DNA of 64,000 nt from Rhabdaerophilum sp. SD176 (GTDB lineage Bacteria > Pseudomonadota > Alphaproteobacteria > Rhizobiales > Beijerinckiaceae). The stretch is taken from contig NZ_JARJNS010000004.1 of NCBI RefSeq assembly GCF_030143245.1, positions 492,469 through 556,468 of the forward strand, written 5' to 3'. Each line of letters starts with the position of its first letter. The first letter of the stretch is position 1. Under the pieces are notes generated by a model. It made no database searches. It was not told the DNA's origin and saw only the letters and a list, made by a program, of their open reading frames with translations. Shown piece after piece: positions 45,159 through 54,356 of the stretch. A program made the translations under genes and the position numbers.

Positions 45159-45196
45159 TTCCTCCATTTCGTTATATTTTGGAGGAAATGGAGGAA
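45159..45196. promoter_or_regulatory. inverted repeat upstream of vapB, probable VapBC operator
   Basis: TTCCTCCATTTC (45159-45170) and GAAATGGAGGAA (45185-45196) are perfect 12-bp arms with a 14-bp spacer. The right arm contains the vapB ribosome-binding site, so binding or an RNA hairpin would block expression. Confidence 0.75.
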
Positions 45197-45198
45197 TT

Positions 45199-45462
45199 AT
45201 GCCGCTCAACATTAAGGACGAAACCGTGCATGCCCAGGCGCGCAAGCTGGCCGGCCTGACCGGCACCAGCATCACGGCGGCGGTGCGCGATGCGCTCGGA
45301 GCCCGGCTGCGCCAGGTTGAAAAGGGGCAGGGCGAGGGAAAGCCGGCCCGCTCTGCCGCGCAGCTGCTCGATGTCGCCCGCGCCTGCGCGGCGGCCATGA
45401 AGGCCAAGGGCGTGAGCTCGGATCATTCGGACCTCTATGACGAACAGGGGCTGCCGCAATGA
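45199..45462 (+). CDS. vapB: VapB-type antitoxin
   Basis: This is an 87-residue protein of the PSK-type (Rv0623-like) antitoxin family: MPLNIKDETVHAQARKLAGLTGTSITAAVRDAL is a ribbon-helix-helix-like DNA-binding part. The C-terminal part (ARACAAAMKAKG, SDHSDLYDEQGLP) would bind the toxin. GGAGG lies four bases before ATG 45199. It overlaps the toxin gene by four bases. Autoregulation through the upstream inverted repeat is likely. Confidence 0.88.
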   Translation: MPLNIKDETVHAQARKLAGLTGTSITAAVRDALGARLRQVEKGQGEGKPARSAAQLLDVARACAAAMKAKGVSSDHSDLYDEQGLPQ

Positions 45463-45848
45463 TCGTCGATGCCTCCGCACTGCTCGCCATTCTCTTCGAC
45501 GAACCGGAGGCGGAGCAATTCGCGGCGCTTCTGGCGCAGGCGGAAGCGCCGCGCATGTCGGCCGTCAATTACCTTGAAGCGGCGATCCGGATTGACCAGC
45601 AGGACAGTGTGGTGGCGACACAGGCCTTCGACGCCTTCATCGAACTCAGCGGCATCGCGATCGAGCCGGTGACGGTGGAACACACCCGTCTGGCACGTCG
45701 CGCCTATGCGATGTTTGGCAAGGGCCGGCACCGCGCCGGGCTGAACTTCGGCGACGTGTTCGCCTATGCGCTCGCCAAGTCGCGGCAGGAGCCGTTGCTC
45801 TACAAGGGCAATGACTTCGTCCACACCGATGTGACGGGAGCGGCGTGA
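45459..45848 (+). CDS. vapC: VapC-type PIN-domain toxin ribonuclease
   Basis: This is a 129-residue protein. PIN acidic residues: Asp4 (MIVDASALLAIL), Glu in NYLEAAIR, Asp in NFGDVFAYALA and Asp in YKGNDF. It is full length and has the usual vapB-vapC order with ATGA overlap. It is a magnesium-dependent RNase held in check by VapB. A deleted IS6 copy begins 17 bp after its stop. Confidence 0.92.
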   Translation: MIVDASALLAILFDEPEAEQFAALLAQAEAPRMSAVNYLEAAIRIDQQDSVVATQAFDAFIELSGIAIEPVTVEHTRLARRAYAMFGKGRHRAGLNFGDVFAYALAKSRQEPLLYKGNDFVHTDVTGAA

Positions 45849-45864
45849 CCATGCTTGTTGGATA

Positions 45865-46501
45865 GGCACTGTCAGAGGAAAATCGGCTTGCCGGTAATGG
45901 GTAAGGCGGCTAGCCGGACCGGATGAGCAACGCCCTCATTTTTCGGTATTTCAAAACGAGCCCCGAGATCATTCGCCTCGCGGTGATGCTGTATGTGCGC
46001 TACCCGCTTTCGCTCCGGAACGTCGAGGACCTGCTGCACGAGCGCGGCATCGACATCACGCATAAGACGGTGCGGTTCTGGAGGAACCGGTTCGGGACGA
46101 TTTTTGCGTCCGAGATCCGGCGGAGTCGGGTCCAGGCGATGCGGTCTTTCCGGCATCGGCGATGGCATCTCGACGAGGTTTTCGTGAAGATCAAGGGGGT
46201 GAAACACTATCTTTGGCGCGCCGTCGATCACGAGGGCGAAGTGCCCGAAAGCTTCGCCATAAAGCGCCGCGACAAGAAGGCAGCATTGAACCGCAGGTCC
46301 AGGCCGCGAAGTTTGCAGAAATTCGCCGCGGTTCACGGCTCGGTTCTCAACCACTTCAACCAGGAACGACACCTCTCATCCAGGCCAGCATTCAAGGAAC
46401 GCCGCGCCGCCGCTCTTGCTGAGTGGCGCCAGCTTTGCGCGGCCTGATCCATGGCGGGGTAGGGGACATTCCGAGACTTTTTTGGTTTGTCTGACAGCAC
46501 C
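45865..46501 (+). mobile_element. internally deleted IS6 derivative (copy D, 637 bp)
   Basis: Both ends are intact (GGCACTGTCAGA at 45865, TGACAGCACC ending at 46501). It lacks a net 183 bp compared with the 820-bp copies. The frame 45923-46447 stays open (174 residues) but lacks the second Asp and the Glu of the DDE triad, so it cannot transpose itself. The junction contains a short run, CGCAGGTCCAGG, not found in full copies. The 59878 copy has the same length and junction. Confidence 0.9.
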
Positions 46502-46603
46502 TTTTTGGCTTAGCGCGACCAAGATTGGGTCAAGAAGCAGTTCGAGATCAGGGGACGATGATAGAATGCTGGTCATGCTGCGCGCGGTCTCTATGATGCA
46601 CCC

Positions 46604-47347
46604 ATGGATGAACGTGCGTTGCCAAAGCCGCCGCCTCTGACTGGCGCCCAGTCTGTACTTCTGGATTTTGACGGAACGCTTGTCGAAATCGCTGCGAGAC
46701 CGACGGAAGTTTTCATTGATCCCGGACTGGCCACCCTGCTGCATAGCCTTGTCATGCGGCAATCAGGCCGCGTCGCGATTGTCAGTGGACGTCCCATCGA
46801 TCAACTCCAGGACATGCTTGGCGATTGCGCAAAAGTCCTGACCTTGATCGGAAGCCACGGGGCCGAACTCAAGATCGTGAATGGGAGTCTGATGCGGCCG
46901 CCGCGCCCTGCGGCGCTGGCAAAAGCCGCAGATGTGCTTTCGAAAGCGTTTGCCGACCATGTTGGCGTGCTGGTGGAGAACAAGAGCCTGGGTGTTGCCG
47001 TACATTACCGGCTGGCGCCCTCGGCGGAACCAGAGGTGCGAGCCATTCTCGGGACATTTGCCCGTGAGAACGGGCTTGCGATCCAGGAAGGCAAGATGAT
47101 GATCGAACTGCGGCTATCGGGCCATGACAAAGGCTCGGCAATTGCCGCTCTGCTTCGACACCCCTCTTTCCTCGGGCACCCGGCCGTCTTCCTAGGCGAC
47201 GACCTTACGGACGAATCTGGATTTGCCGTCTGTGAAAGCAACGGCGGTGCGGGCATCCTTGTCGGGGCACAAAGACCGACCGCTGCACGTTATCGTCTGG
47301 ACGACGTCTTGCGCGTGCGCGAGTGGCTGGCAGGAAAGACAGCATGA
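46604..47347 (+). CDS. otsB: trehalose-6-phosphate phosphatase
   Basis: This is a 247-residue HAD-superfamily enzyme making trehalose from trehalose 6-phosphate. HAD motifs: I LLDFDGTLVEI, II IVSGRP, III DKGSAI, and IV FLGDDLTDESGF. The length is normal for OtsB. It starts a three-gene operon; its stop overlaps the GH15 gene start (ATGA). The ribosome-binding site before ATG 46604 is weak. A 102-bp gap separates it from the IS6 derivative. Confidence 0.93.
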   Translation: MDERALPKPPPLTGAQSVLLDFDGTLVEIAARPTEVFIDPGLATLLHSLVMRQSGRVAIVSGRPIDQLQDMLGDCAKVLTLIGSHGAELKIVNGSLMRPPRPAALAKAADVLSKAFADHVGVLVENKSLGVAVHYRLAPSAEPEVRAILGTFARENGLAIQEGKMMIELRLSGHDKGSAIAALLRHPSFLGHPAVFLGDDLTDESGFAVCESNGGAGILVGAQRPTAARYRLDDVLRVREWLAGKTA

Positions 47348-49140
47348 CAATGCCCACACTCGATCTGTGGCCCATCGGCAATTGCCAGGTGTCGGCCTTG
47401 GTGGATCGGTCCGGGCATTTTGTCTGGGGCTGCATCCCGCGGGTCGATGGGGATCCGGTCTTTTGTTCGTTGCTGGATGACGCCGATCATCCGCGCGATG
47501 CCTTCGGCTTCTGGGCGATTGATCTTGAAGGCGGAGTCTCAACCCGGCAAAGCTATCTGCGCAACACGGCAATCCTTGTTACCCGCCATGAGGACGGCGA
47601 TGGCAATGCCGTCGAGATCATCGATTTTTGTCCACGCTTCAAACGCCACGAACGGATGTATCGCCCTGTTGCCTTTGCCCGCATCGTCCGGCCGGTTTCG
47701 GGCAGTCCGCGCATCACTGTGCGACTGAGGCCAGCCCATAGCTATCGCGCAGGCCGCCCCGTTCAAACACGCGGCTCCAACCACATTCGCTACATCGCCC
47801 CTCAGCAAAATCTGCGGCTGACGACGACTTCGCCCATCGATTGGATTGAGTCTGAACATGCATTTCGGGTCGAGCACCCGCTCTATTTTTTCCTCGGACC
47901 CGACGAGAGCTTCGACGGCGACCTTGCAGAGACCCTCAACGGCATGCTCACCCGCACCGGCGACGAATGGCGCCATTGGGTGCGCGGACTGGCAACACCT
48001 GTGGAATGGCAGGAAGCCGTGATCCGCTCGGCGATCACATTGAAGCTTTGCCAGCACGAGGAGACCGGTGCGATCGTTGCAGCACTGACCACGTCGATTC
48101 CGGAACATGCCGGGTCGGGCCGGAACTGGGATTACCGCTATTGTTGGCTGCGCGATGCCTATTACACGGTTCAGGCCCTCAACCGGCTGGGCGCGCTTGA
48201 TGCGCTGGAAGGCTATCTCTCCTACCTCCGGAACATCGTTGACAACACGAAGGGCGGAAAGATCCAGCCGCTCTACGGTGTCGGAGGCGAGGAATTGCTG
48301 CCGGAAAGCATCGCTCCGGCGCTCAAAGGCTATCGCGGCATGGGGCCGGTCCGGTTCGGCAATCAGGCCTATGAGCAAGTACAGCATGATGCCTACGGGC
48401 AGATCATCCTCTCCAACGTCCAGGCCTTCTTCGATCATCGGTTGTTCCGCATGGCCGAAATCAGCGACTTTCAGGCGCTGGAATCAATCGGCGAACGCGC
48501 CTGGCTTGCTTTCGACAAGCCGGATGCCGGCCTCTGGGAACTGCGCACCCGCAACCACATCCATACCTACTCGGCCGCGATGTGCTGGGCCGGATGCGAC
48601 CGCCTCGCGAATGCCGCGGCCGCGCTGGGTCTTGAAGAGCGGGCACGCTTCTGGCGCGGACGCGCAAATATCATGCACAATCGGATCGAACAGGCTTCGT
48701 GGCGGGAGCAAACCGGTCGCCTCTCGGCAACGTTCAGCGGCGATGATCTCGATGCGAGCCTGTTGCAGCTTCTCGACCTGCGATTCCTTTTGCCGGACGA
48801 TCCACGGTATCTCGGCACGCTTGCGGCAGTGGAAAAAGGATTGCGGCGCGGCTCACACATGCTTCGTTACAACACCGAGGATGATTTTGGACTTCCGGCC
48901 ACCGCTTTCAATGTCTGCACATTCTGGCTCATCGAGGCCCTGCATATCACTGGGCGTACCGAGGAGGCACGGATCCTATTCGACGAAATGATCTCCCGGC
49001 GGACGCAGTCCGGACTTTTGTCGGAGGACATCGATCCGTCAACCGGAGAGCTCTGGGGCAACTACCCGCAAACATACTCGCTTGTTGGCCTCATCAATTG
49101 TGCGGCATTGATCTCCAAACCATGGAGGACAGTGCGCTGA
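47344..49140 (+). CDS. glycoside hydrolase family 15 protein
   Basis: This is a 598-residue cytoplasmic protein of the GH15 glucoamylase/trehalase family. The N-terminal beta domain (LWPIGNCQVSALVDRSGHFVWGCIPRVDGDPVF) is followed by an alpha/alpha barrel (AGSGRNWDYRYCWLRDAYYTVQALNRLG and HIHTYSAAMCWAGCDRLANAA). The end carries the catalytic-base region (TGELWGNYPQTYSLVGLINCA). GH15 genes next to otsA/otsB are common in proteobacteria; whether it cuts trehalose or glucan ends is unknown. It overlaps otsB by four bases and otsA by 19 bases. Confidence 0.9.
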   Translation: MTMPTLDLWPIGNCQVSALVDRSGHFVWGCIPRVDGDPVFCSLLDDADHPRDAFGFWAIDLEGGVSTRQSYLRNTAILVTRHEDGDGNAVEIIDFCPRFKRHERMYRPVAFARIVRPVSGSPRITVRLRPAHSYRAGRPVQTRGSNHIRYIAPQQNLRLTTTSPIDWIESEHAFRVEHPLYFFLGPDESFDGDLAETLNGMLTRTGDEWRHWVRGLATPVEWQEAVIRSAITLKLCQHEETGAIVAALTTSIPEHAGSGRNWDYRYCWLRDAYYTVQALNRLGALDALEGYLSYLRNIVDNTKGGKIQPLYGVGGEELLPESIAPALKGYRGMGPVRFGNQAYEQVQHDAYGQIILSNVQAFFDHRLFRMAEISDFQALESIGERAWLAFDKPDAGLWELRTRNHIHTYSAAMCWAGCDRLANAAAALGLEERARFWRGRANIMHNRIEQASWREQTGRLSATFSGDDLDASLLQLLDLRFLLPDDPRYLGTLAAVEKGLRRGSHMLRYNTEDDFGLPATAFNVCTFWLIEALHITGRTEEARILFDEMISRRTQSGLLSEDIDPSTGELWGNYPQTYSLVGLINCAALISKPWRTVR

Positions 49141-50501
49141 GCCGGCTGATCGTCATATCCAACCGCGTGCAGGTCCCCCGAAGCGATGACGAGGGCGCGC
49201 AAGGTGGCCTTGCCGTGGCGCTCTTCGCAGCCTTGCGCCAGCAGAAGGGCATTTGGTTCGGCTGGTCCGGGGATACGAGCGATTCCAGGGAACTCCGCTT
49301 CGAAGTCAATTCAGACGTCACAACCGCCACGATTGACCTCTCTGAACAGGATGTTGAAGAATACTATAATGGCTATGCCAATCGTACCCTGTGGCCGCTC
49401 TTCCATTACAGGCTGGATATCGCTGAGCATGAACGCGATTTTCAGGGCGGCTATCGGCGCGTAAACCAAAATTTTGCAGATACGATCAAGTCGCATATTC
49501 AATCGGATGACCTGATCTGGGTTCACGATTATCACCTTATTCCGTTGGGTGACATTCTCCGATCCAAGGGAATTCAGAACAAGATCGGCTTCTTTCTCCA
49601 TATTCCTTGGCCGCCCAAACGATTGCTTACAGCTCTGCCGGAGCATCGGGAGCTGGTCGAAACCTTGTTCGCTTATGATGTTGTCGGCTTCCAGACCGAG
49701 GAATGGTTGGATTCATTCCGTGATTACGTCGCAAACCACCTGGATGCGACGATCGAGGGAGACGAGATCAGGGTTGGCGGACGGACGATCCGGGCAATCG
49801 CCTGCCCGATCGGCATCGATACAAAGGATTTTGTCGAGGCGCGGTCGCACAAGGATGCGATCACGGCCTACAGTCGAATGGTCGAGAGCTCGATTGGTCG
49901 TGACCTGATCGTCGGTGTCGACCGGCTGGATTACTCCAAGGGCCTGCAAGAACGTTTCACCGGATACGAGCGCTTCCTGAGCAAGCATCCGGAGCGCGCT
50001 GCAAAAGTTTATCTGTTGCAGATTGCGCCGCCCACCCGAGAAGCTGTCCAGAGCTATCGCGACATCCGGATGGCGCTCAATGCACAATCCGGCCTGATCA
50101 ACGGCACGCATGCCGATATCGACTGGGTCCCCATTCGTTATGTCAACCGGGGGATGTCGCGAAGCATGCTTGGCGGAATCTATCGCGCAGCGCGGATCGG
50201 TCTCGTAACGCCCTTACGGGACGGTATGAACCTTGTTGCGAAGGAATATGTCGCCGCGCAGGACCCCGACGATCCCGGTGTTCTCATTCTCTCGCAATTC
50301 GCCGGGGCCGCAGAACAATTGAAAGAGGCGCTTCTGGTTAACCCTTACAGCGCAGATGACATTGCTGAAGCAATAGAGAATGCCCTGAGGATGCCGAGAG
50401 AAGAGCGTATTGAACGCTGGAAATCAATGTTTGACTGCATAAAATCTCAGGATGTGAATTGGTGGCTTAAAAAATTCATCAATGAAATGAAAAAATTCTA
50501 G
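49122..50501 (+). CDS. otsA: trehalose-6-phosphate synthase
   Basis: This is a 459-residue GT20 glycosyltransferase joining UDP-glucose and glucose 6-phosphate. The motifs [41 protein letters not shown] and [16 protein letters not shown] are all present. ATG 49122 lies within the GH15 gene end; the open frame eight codons further up is less likely. It ends the operon, with an A+T-rich tail and no clear hairpin. Confidence 0.95.
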   Translation: MEDSALSRLIVISNRVQVPRSDDEGAQGGLAVALFAALRQQKGIWFGWSGDTSDSRELRFEVNSDVTTATIDLSEQDVEEYYNGYANRTLWPLFHYRLDIAEHERDFQGGYRRVNQNFADTIKSHIQSDDLIWVHDYHLIPLGDILRSKGIQNKIGFFLHIPWPPKRLLTALPEHRELVETLFAYDVVGFQTEEWLDSFRDYVANHLDATIEGDEIRVGGRTIRAIACPIGIDTKDFVEARSHKDAITAYSRMVESSIGRDLIVGVDRLDYSKGLQERFTGYERFLSKHPERAAKVYLLQIAPPTREAVQSYRDIRMALNAQSGLINGTHADIDWVPIRYVNRGMSRSMLGGIYRAARIGLVTPLRDGMNLVAKEYVAAQDPDDPGVLILSQFAGAAEQLKEALLVNPYSADDIAEAIENALRMPREERIERWKSMFDCIKSQDVNWWLKKFINEMKKF

Positions 50502-50746
50502 TCCTCAATTCAAAAATATCCATTTTTTATTATTTCATTGCTGGGATCATGAGGAATTCCAGCGAATGTCCGGTTTCCAGCAAACGTAGGGACTGCCTGA
50601 ACGACCTGAATGGGGGCGCGAAGCGGATGGGCTCGGATTGCACAATTCAAGAATTATGCACCGGCTTGCATGAATGCCGTTCAGCGCTCGAGTTGACGCC
50701 TCAGCAGGCATTCACCCGCTCAGTCGTGGATGCTAGGTTTGCCATC

Positions 50747-51301
50747 ATGACTGTTTTCGATGTTCGTGCTATTCTTCGTTCCGATCCGCTGCGCTGGCAC
50801 CTTTTGGGGGTAGTTCGCGCCCTCGATCTGCCGGACTGCTGGATTGGTGCAGGCTTCGTCAGGAACGCGATCTGGGATCATCTCCATCAACGCCCTGCGT
50901 CACCGTTGACTGGCGACGTTGACGTCATCTGGTTTGATCCTGAAAGAGCAGACCCTGCCGAAGACCAGGCCTATGAAGCAGCTTTGAGTAGAGCTGAGCC
51001 GACAATTTCGTGGTCAGTAAAGAACCAGTCGCGGATGCACGTCCGGAACGGCGATGCTCCCTACAGTTCTGCGACCGACGCCATGTGCTACTGGCCAGAA
51101 ACGGCAACGGCAATCGCCGCTCGTCGGCAAGGCCTGAACGGTTGCGAAATAGCCGCGCCGTTTGGCATTGATGATCTGGTGAGCCTACTTCTGCGACCGA
51201 CACCACATTTCTTTGGTGTGAAGCGCAATATCTATAAAGATCGTGTCCGAACGAAAGGTTGGACGGTCACTTGGCCTCTACTCAAAGAGGCTGAGACCTA
51301 G
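50747..51301 (+). CDS. nucleotidyltransferase-fold protein (DUF925/NTP_transf_6-like)
   Basis: This is a 184-residue protein. LPDCWIGAGFVRNAIWDHLH, followed by LTGDVDVIWFDPE, shows the nucleotidyltransferase glycine and double-Asp pattern of the DUF925/NTP_transf_6 family, whose members are small uncharacterised transferases. The start at 50747 precedes the conserved region; the frame is open back to 50549, but that part looks unstructured. It stands between the trehalose operon and a copy of the 41-bp repeat. Confidence 0.75.
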   Translation: MTVFDVRAILRSDPLRWHLLGVVRALDLPDCWIGAGFVRNAIWDHLHQRPASPLTGDVDVIWFDPERADPAEDQAYEAALSRAEPTISWSVKNQSRMHVRNGDAPYSSATDAMCYWPETATAIAARRQGLNGCEIAAPFGIDDLVSLLLRPTPHFFGVKRNIYKDRVRTKGWTVTWPLLKEAET

Positions 51302-51346
51302 GTTCTGAAACACCCCCGGATTGCCGGAGGCTGATAAAATCTAGTG

Positions 51347-51387
51347 AATGTCGGCTTTCGGCGTCTGCGTACCTCACCTTGAGTGTC
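51347..51387 (-). repeat. dispersed 41-bp repeat, copy 2
   Basis: On the plus strand it begins AATGTCGGCTTTCGGCG and ends CTTGAGTGTC, preceded by ATCTAGTG. This is the reverse complement of the copy at 24291. Copy 3 at 60523 has the same ATCTAGTG lead-in. Confidence 0.8.
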
Positions 51388-51424
51388 TGAAACTTGGGTG
51401 CAGAGCTGCCAGATCGCGCGAGGC

Positions 51425-52555
51425 TTATTCGAGAAATGTCTCGATCGGATAAGGTCTCAGCTCAGCGAGATACTCGGAGAGTGTAACAAGGCCTACACAG
51501 GCCGTTGCGCCTCGGAAATCTAGTTCCCCGCATGCAGCCTTCCGCGCCAGGATGATCGCGGGGATGGTTGGGATTTGCGGGCCTTCGCCCCGCCTGGCCA
51601 CAATGAACCAGCGACGCTCTCGTGGGCGACCATCACGATCCAGCCCGCCAAGAATCACGAACATCCCGCCATCGGCGCTGCCCAGCGGATCAAAAAGGTT
51701 GCTGGCCTTGAGCAACCATCCGGCATGGCGCGGCAGGTCGATCGGCAACCCGATCCTGACGAGCCAAGAGAGCGCCCAGAGCCCAAGATGCAGCGGAGCG
51801 AGTTCGAGCCCGGCGGAAAAACGGATGGCTCGCAGCCCATACGCCCGCGGCAGGAGATCGAGATCCGGAATGTCGCAACTGGCCATCCAACGCTGGCCCA
51901 GCACAGGGAAAAGCTGTCGATGGACGTTCTGCCAGCCGTAGGAAGGGCCGTCATCCCCGGCAAAGGCGCGCAGGGGCTTGCCGACATAGGACAGGATACC
52001 CTGAGTGGTAGCGAGGCCACGCTCGGCCTTCTGGCCGGGGCTGATGCCGAAGTGAAGGGTGTGGAGCTGCGAGAATTGCGGTCGCAGATGCTCGATCACA
52101 GCCGACGAAAGAGCAGGAACCGTGCTGGCTCCACTGATCACGGCCACACCCTGGTCTCGCGCCTGCGCATCGAGCGCGCTGATCCCGGTTACGAAATCAC
52201 GGCCATCCGCCAGATCGATGTAATGGGTGCCGGCTTCGATGCAGGCCTGCGCTACCCCATAATCGCTGTTCTGGAACGGCCCGCAGGTATTCACGACAAC
52301 AGCGGGCTGATCCTTGTCGAGATGCCGGCGCAGATCATGTCGAGCATCGAACGCAACTGGCGTTGCGAGCCCGTGTGGTAGCGCGGCGGATTCCGCCTTG
52401 GCACGTCCTTCATCGCGGCCGGCAATTATGACCGGCGTGCCGTTGGCCGTAAGCGCTCGGGCGATCCGCTTCCCGAAATTGCCATAGCCACCAAGGATGA
52501 GGACCTTACCCGTCAAGGCGCATCTCACCGATGCGGAAGGTGCCGCTGTAGCCAT
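51425..52555 (-). CDS. saccharopine dehydrogenase-like NAD(P)-binding protein
   Basis: This is a 376-residue protein. The N-terminal Rossmann site VLILGGYGNFGKRIARAL and the family stretch VVVNTCGPFQNSDYGVAQACIEAGTHYIDLADG mark the saccharopine dehydrogenase-like oxidoreductases. The substrate is unknown; these are often not lysine enzymes. ATG 52555 overlaps the DUF4166 gene by 50 bp, suggesting coupled translation. It is the last of four minus-strand genes. Confidence 0.82.
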   Translation of the reverse strand: MATAAPSASVRCALTGKVLILGGYGNFGKRIARALTANGTPVIIAGRDEGRAKAESAALPHGLATPVAFDARHDLRRHLDKDQPAVVVNTCGPFQNSDYGVAQACIEAGTHYIDLADGRDFVTGISALDAQARDQGVAVISGASTVPALSSAVIEHLRPQFSQLHTLHFGISPGQKAERGLATTQGILSYVGKPLRAFAGDDGPSYGWQNVHRQLFPVLGQRWMASCDIPDLDLLPRAYGLRAIRFSAGLELAPLHLGLWALSWLVRIGLPIDLPRHAGWLLKASNLFDPLGSADGGMFVILGGLDRDGRPRERRWFIVARRGEGPQIPTIPAIILARKAACGELDFRGATACVGLVTLSEYLAELRPYPIETFLE

Positions 52556-53123
52556 AAAGCATCCCAAACAGCCGGTGCCGGATCGTCATCTCCATCGCAA
52601 AGCAGGTGTCGTCGATCGCGCGCTCCCAAGCTTCCCCGCGCCCGAACAGCCATTCCACCGGCATCGGGATCACCCTGCCGAAACACCGCAGGGCGTAGCC
52701 CCGATGGTCAAGCCGGACTTGCCCCTCGTCATAGGAAAAAGCCGCGCGCCAGCCAAACCCGATCGCCATCCACTCGATCACCTCATGGCCTCCCACCGGC
52801 ACCATTGCGGAGCGGAAATGGTAGGGCTTGCGATCGGGGAAGCGGAATTCCCGATCAAGAACGAAGGCCGCGCTTCCCGGCTCGCTGCGAAAGGTCACCG
52901 TCACCGGCACGTCGCGCCCTGCAATCGGCACAAGCGCGCCCGACATGCGCAGCAGCGGGGCAAACAGGCGCGCCAGCCGGGAAAGCTGGACCGCCATCAC
53001 GCCCTCGACCACGACCTCATCATGCGAAAACGGTCGGTTCGCGTAATGCTGCCGGAATACCGCCGGCAGCTGATTCCAGCCCGCGCCGAAAATGTTCCGG
53101 AAAATGGGGTCATGCCCGCTCAT
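52506..53123 (-). CDS. DUF4166 protein
   Basis: This is a 205-residue protein matching the DUF4166 type: PIFRNIFGAGWNQLPAVFRQHYANRP at the start and VEWLFGRGEAWERAIDDTCFAMEMTIRHRLFGMLYGYSGTF near the end. DUF4166 is frequently fused to or paired with a saccharopine dehydrogenase-like enzyme, as here. Its start overlaps the DCC gene stop (ATGA). Function unknown. Confidence 0.8.
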   Translation of the reverse strand: MSGHDPIFRNIFGAGWNQLPAVFRQHYANRPFSHDEVVVEGVMAVQLSRLARLFAPLLRMSGALVPIAGRDVPVTVTFRSEPGSAAFVLDREFRFPDRKPYHFRSAMVPVGGHEVIEWMAIGFGWRAAFSYDEGQVRLDHRGYALRCFGRVIPMPVEWLFGRGEAWERAIDDTCFAMEMTIRHRLFGMLYGYSGTFRIGEMRLDG

Positions 53124-53530
53124 CGCGTCTTCAGATTGTCGATCTGGGCCACGCCGAGCATCCGTATCAGCAGGTTCCGGGTGCCGCGCATCAGTGGATA
53201 GGCCAGCTTAGCCAACCTCGGCGAACGGAACAGCAGCACATTCGCCCGGTTGAACCAGCCATATCTCGAACCAAGCAGAGCCATGACCTGAAGGGCATCC
53301 GCACCGTGATAGAGCCGGTCGCCGAACTGGATGACCATGCCCTCGTCGAGGTCGAGCCGTTCGGCATTGATCCGTTGGATCAGGGGATGATCCTTGTCGA
53401 CGCGCGCATCAACAAGATAAAGCTGCCCGACGCACTCACGGATCTGGAGCGCATGGGCCGCGTAGGTGCAGATCGGGCATTCGCCGTCATAGGCGAACCA
53501 GATTTCACCCGTTTCCTGTCCGGTCAGCAT
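53120..53530 (-). CDS. DCC-family thiol-disulfide oxidoreductase-like protein (DUF393)
   Basis: This is a 136-residue protein. The signature FAYDGECPICTYAAHAL contains DGxCxxC of the DUF393/DCC family, followed by LYLVDARVDKDHPLIQRI and GADALQVMALLGSRYG. A redox role is assumed for the family. ATG 53530 is chosen with AGG upstream; GTG 53542 is possible. It is coupled to DUF4166. Confidence 0.82.
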   Translation of the reverse strand: MLTGQETGEIWFAYDGECPICTYAAHALQIRECVGQLYLVDARVDKDHPLIQRINAERLDLDEGMVIQFGDRLYHGADALQVMALLGSRYGWFNRANVLLFRSPRLAKLAYPLMRGTRNLLIRMLGVAQIDNLKTR

Positions 53531-53566
53531 ATCGGCCTGCACCCGATCATATCGTTGCCCTGCGAC

Positions 53567-54037
53567 TCAGAATGGTTTCGCGATCATCAGCCAAAGGATC
53601 GCCATCGTGAAGCCGAAGCCGGGAATTCCGAAAGCGAACCAGATGCGGAAATATCGATGATACGCATCTGGCAGGGGCGTGCCGGTCTCGGCGGCCAACG
53701 TTGCCAAATCGCGCAATTTCATTTGGATCCAGACCACGGGCAACCAGAAAACCCCTGCTCCGATATAGAGGGCGAGCGACGCGAGAATCCAGGGTTCCGC
53801 GAGCGAGCGCCCCGTTGCAACAACCAGCAAATACCCCGTGACGGGCTGGAGAATAGCTGCCGTAGCCGTGAAGATCGCATCCGCCATCACGACGATACGG
53901 GCCGTCCGGGCAATGAAGGCGGGCTCGGCAGTGTGATGCGCCATCAGCATAAAGAACGCGATTCCCGTTCCGGTGCCGAGCAGGACGACAGCACCCAGCA
54001 CATGGACGAATTTCAACAACAGATATTCCACGATCAA
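53567..54037 (-). CDS. DUF2269 membrane protein
   Basis: This is a 156-residue membrane protein with four hydrophobic segments (LLLKFVHVLGAVVLLGTGTGIAFFML, AIFTATAAILQPVTGYLLVV, WILASLALYIGAGVFWLPVVW, FGIPGFGFTMAILWLMIA). It matches the DUF2269 family, with a His in the first segment. The start is TTG 54037 after GAGG. It opens the operon with DCC, DUF4166 and the dehydrogenase-like gene. Confidence 0.78.
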   Translation of the reverse strand: MIVEYLLLKFVHVLGAVVLLGTGTGIAFFMLMAHHTAEPAFIARTARIVVMADAIFTATAAILQPVTGYLLVVATGRSLAEPWILASLALYIGAGVFWLPVVWIQMKLRDLATLAAETGTPLPDAYHRYFRIWFAFGIPGFGFTMAILWLMIAKPF

Positions 54038-54092
54038 CCTGCCTCGGCGCAGGCGGTCTATCCTTTGGCGATGCTCGCGTCATCCCCTGATC

Positions 54093-54276
54093 GGGCACTG
54101 TCAGATAAAAAACGGGCTTGCGGACGATCGGGTCGGAATTGTACTTTTTGACCGCCCGATCGCCAGCGCTTTGCCATCTTCTGAGGGGTTTTCCCTCAAA
54201 GTTCGATATTTTGTGCTCAATTGATTGCGATGGGGGCGGCGAAGCATCGACCGCAAGTTTTCCTCTGACAGTGCCC
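54093..54276. mobile_element. 184-bp MITE with IS6-like left ends on both sides
   Basis: GGGCACTGTCAGA occurs at both ends in inverted orientation (54093-54105 and 54264-54276), each followed inward by an A-rich run. No coding capacity. Both ends match the left end of the local IS6 elements (GGCACTGTCAGAGGAAAA), not their right end. Confidence 0.75.
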
Positions 54277-54356
54277 CCGCCATAGCCGTGAACAGTCCAC
54301 GGAAACGGGTAAGCTCCAACTCCAGACAGCCTCCGCCCTTGCTGCAATGGGCGCGA

